Positions 52,651 to 64,000 of a stretch of 64,000 bases of DNA are shown here, piece by piece. The notes under the pieces were generated by a model that was given only the letters and a program-made list of their open reading frames with translations, made no database searches and had not been told where the DNA came from. Numbering within the stretch: position 1 is the stretch's first letter; the number at the start of each line of letters is the position of its first letter. A program made the position numbers and the translations under genes. The DNA lies in the NCBI GenBank assembly GCA_054601695.1, contig BAAHQB010000432.1, positions 1-64,000 of the forward strand, read 5' to 3'. Origin of the DNA: Amorphochlora amoebiformis. Lineage: Eukaryota > Cercozoa > Chlorarachniophyceae.

Positions 52651-52865
52651 ATACGTACGCACGTGAACCGGATACCTATACCGTAGGCTATACGTATACC
52701 AAACAAGTATACGCACATACATGAACCGGATACGTATACGTATACCAAACAAGTATACGCACATACATGAACCGGATACGTATGCGTATACCAAACAAGT
52801 ATACGCACATACATGAACCGGATACGTATACGTATACCAGACACGTATACGCACATACGTACATA
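52651..52865. repeat. 46-bp minisatellite, about four copies
   Basis: Units containing AAGTATACGCACATACATGA and ACCGGATACGTATACGTATA start at 52705, 52751 and 52797, an exact 46-bp period, with degenerate ends. It lies in the intergenic region after the pyridoxal kinase gene. Confidence 0.9.
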
Positions 52866-53061
52866 CACAAGCGCTAGATACGGACAACCGATATACGTAC
52901 CAACTTCATATGCGTACGAACGTATATCATCGATATCGTAGACTAGAGTAGAAATATGGTATAATTACACACACACACATATACACACACACATATACAC
53001 ACACATATATGTATATATATATATATATCTATATATATATATATAATATAATATAATATAA

Positions 53062-53225
53062 TAATCTAGATAATTCGAGAAGGCTGAACATAAAATGATC
53101 GAGCTTATTATTTGAATTTAGTTTTAACATTATTATACTAGTATAGTCGACCCAAACATCTCGAAACTTCAGCTTGCAACCCAAATCGTTGAGAGAAGTC
53201 CATGTTTCTAGATTTACTGCTATCA
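53062..53225 (-). other. Unassigned open stretch, possible exon
   Basis: Balanced-composition island open on the minus strand, reading NLETWTSLNDLGCKLKFRDV and onward. A GCAG acceptor-like site lies at its 5' side and an A|GTATAA donor-like site follows VDYT near 53130. It lies downstream of the SDR stop codon and resembles no family I recognise. It could be a fragment of another gene, part of a 3' untranslated region, or chance. Confidence 0.25.
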
Positions 53226-53580
53226 AGATTATATCACCATCGGAAGGATTAGGGGCCCGGTATCATAGTCTAGATTTAGTAGATACACTTACATCTACCA
53301 TATATATATATATACATATACATATATATACATATATAAACTACTAAAGGTTCAGTATAATTAACTAGTCACCCAGTTTTTTTGCACTGGAGTAGTCTGG
53401 AGTAGTACACAAATATCTATTTTTCTAATGTTTCATATGTATATATTAGGTATACATTTATTTATATACTATAAATATTAATATATGTGTGAATGTGCGC
53501 GTGTGCATTGTATGTATGTATGTATGTATGTATGTATGTATATATATATATATATATATTTCAAATGATACATTGAACTA

Positions 53581-63082
<9,502 letters not shown>

Positions 63083-63311
63083 CTGTAATTATATTATTAT
63101 ATATCATTTTATATATATGTATATATATATATATGTATGTATATACACATTTATATATGTACTACATATATATATATATACATACATATATATATATATA
63201 AAATATATATATATATATATATATATATGTTATTATAAAATAATATAAAGTGAGATCTTTTTTTTTATATATATTATTATATAATATATATAATAATAAA
63301 AAATATTAAAT

Positions 63312-63356
<45 letters not shown>

Positions 63357-63505
63357 CGTGTGTAAATATATAATATATATATAAAATATGTATATATATA
63401 TATATATACATATATACCTACATATACATAAACATACAATATTGATATACGCGTGTGTAAATCTATATATATATATATAATATATACATATATATATATG
63501 TATAT

Positions 63506-63550
<45 letters not shown>

Positions 63551-63623
63551 CATACATACATACATACATATACATACACATACAATATATAAACCACAAA
63601 CCCTTATACATAGAGAATCACAC

Positions 63624-64000
63624 TAACCTAACCCTATTTCTAACCCTAACCCTATTACTAACCCTAACCCTAACCTCTAATCTAACCCTAACCCTAGCAC
63701 TAACCCTAACCTCTGACCCTGACCCTAACCCTAACCCGTTACCTAACCCTAACCCCAACACACCCTAACCCTAACCCTAACCCTAACCCTAACCCTAACC
63801 CTAACCCTAACCCTAACCCTAACCCTAACCCTAACCGAGTCAATCGGACTAAGACATGCTAAATATTCTGATTTGATCCCTAACACTAACCCTAACCCTA
63901 ACCCTAACCCTAACCCTAACCCTAACCGAGTCAATTGTCCTCGGACTAAGACATGCTAAATAATCTGATCTGATCCCTAACCCTAACCCTAACCCTAACC
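63624..64000. repeat. Telomere-like repeat block 8, runs off the window
   Basis: CCCTAA units with spacer variants at 63837-63879 and 63928-63976, both reading ATGCTAAATA rather than ATGCTGAATA. It lies upstream of the last SDR exon seen and may be another telomere-filled intron. Confidence 0.93.

Larger units (their letters stand above)
52134..53580. other. Tail-to-tail intergenic region, pyridoxal kinase / SDR
   Basis: The first 500 bp are balanced sequence with several CTAGACATGTCTAGAC-type palindromic words near 52455-52515. Then come a 46-bp minisatellite (52651-52865), a CA/TA tract, and an open minus-strand stretch near 53062-53225. No complete gene was supported. Confidence 0.45.

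Overview
The window looks like eukaryotic nuclear DNA, most of it intron. The background is (TA)n microsatellite, broken by GA/CT, CA and CG tracts and by blocks of degenerate TTAGGG/CCCTAA telomere-type repeat. Embedded in it are dozens of short, balanced-composition islands (20-320 bp) that behave as exons: open frame, GT donor, AG acceptor, and codon phases that agree across neighbouring introns. Standard stop codons (TAA, TAG) close the genes. TTAGGG-type repeats, GT-AG introns and a protein-only RNase P suggest a protist; the lineage cannot be named from the sequence.

Reading islands by phase gives five genes in strictly alternating orientation: (1) minus, 1-5832, AAAP amino-acid transporter, 3' part beyond the window; (2) plus, 6303-31072, complete PRORP (PPR + NYN nuclease), 23 exons, 640 aa, 24.8 kb; (3) minus, 31635-39197, RanBP2-type zinc finger + ankyrin repeats + coiled-coil tail, 14 exons, 259 aa; (4) plus, about 39217-52133, pyridoxal kinase, 17 exons; (5) minus, 53581 to beyond 63082, extended short-chain dehydrogenase/reductase of the dihydroflavonol-reductase type, 5' part missing or beyond the window. 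Genes 1/2 and 3/4 are head-to-head, 2/3 and 4/5 tail-to-tail. The functions are unrelated housekeeping roles, so this is not an operon-like system.

Two structural phenomena stand out. First, many exons are flanked by ladders of partial copies of themselves: copies of the 3' end with its donor lie only downstream, copies of the 5' end with its acceptor lie only upstream, all separated by (TA)n. The introns are therefore full of decoy splice sites. Second, several introns are filled by telomere-like repeat whose own sequence supplies the splice sites (GTTAGG, GTAGGG or GTAACC donors; CCCTAG or TTAG acceptors). A recurring spacer of about 43 bp is interspersed in these telomeric blocks.

Exon calls rest on hand reading: open frame, splice consensus, phase compatibility and recognised family motifs. 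No alignment or RNA evidence was available.
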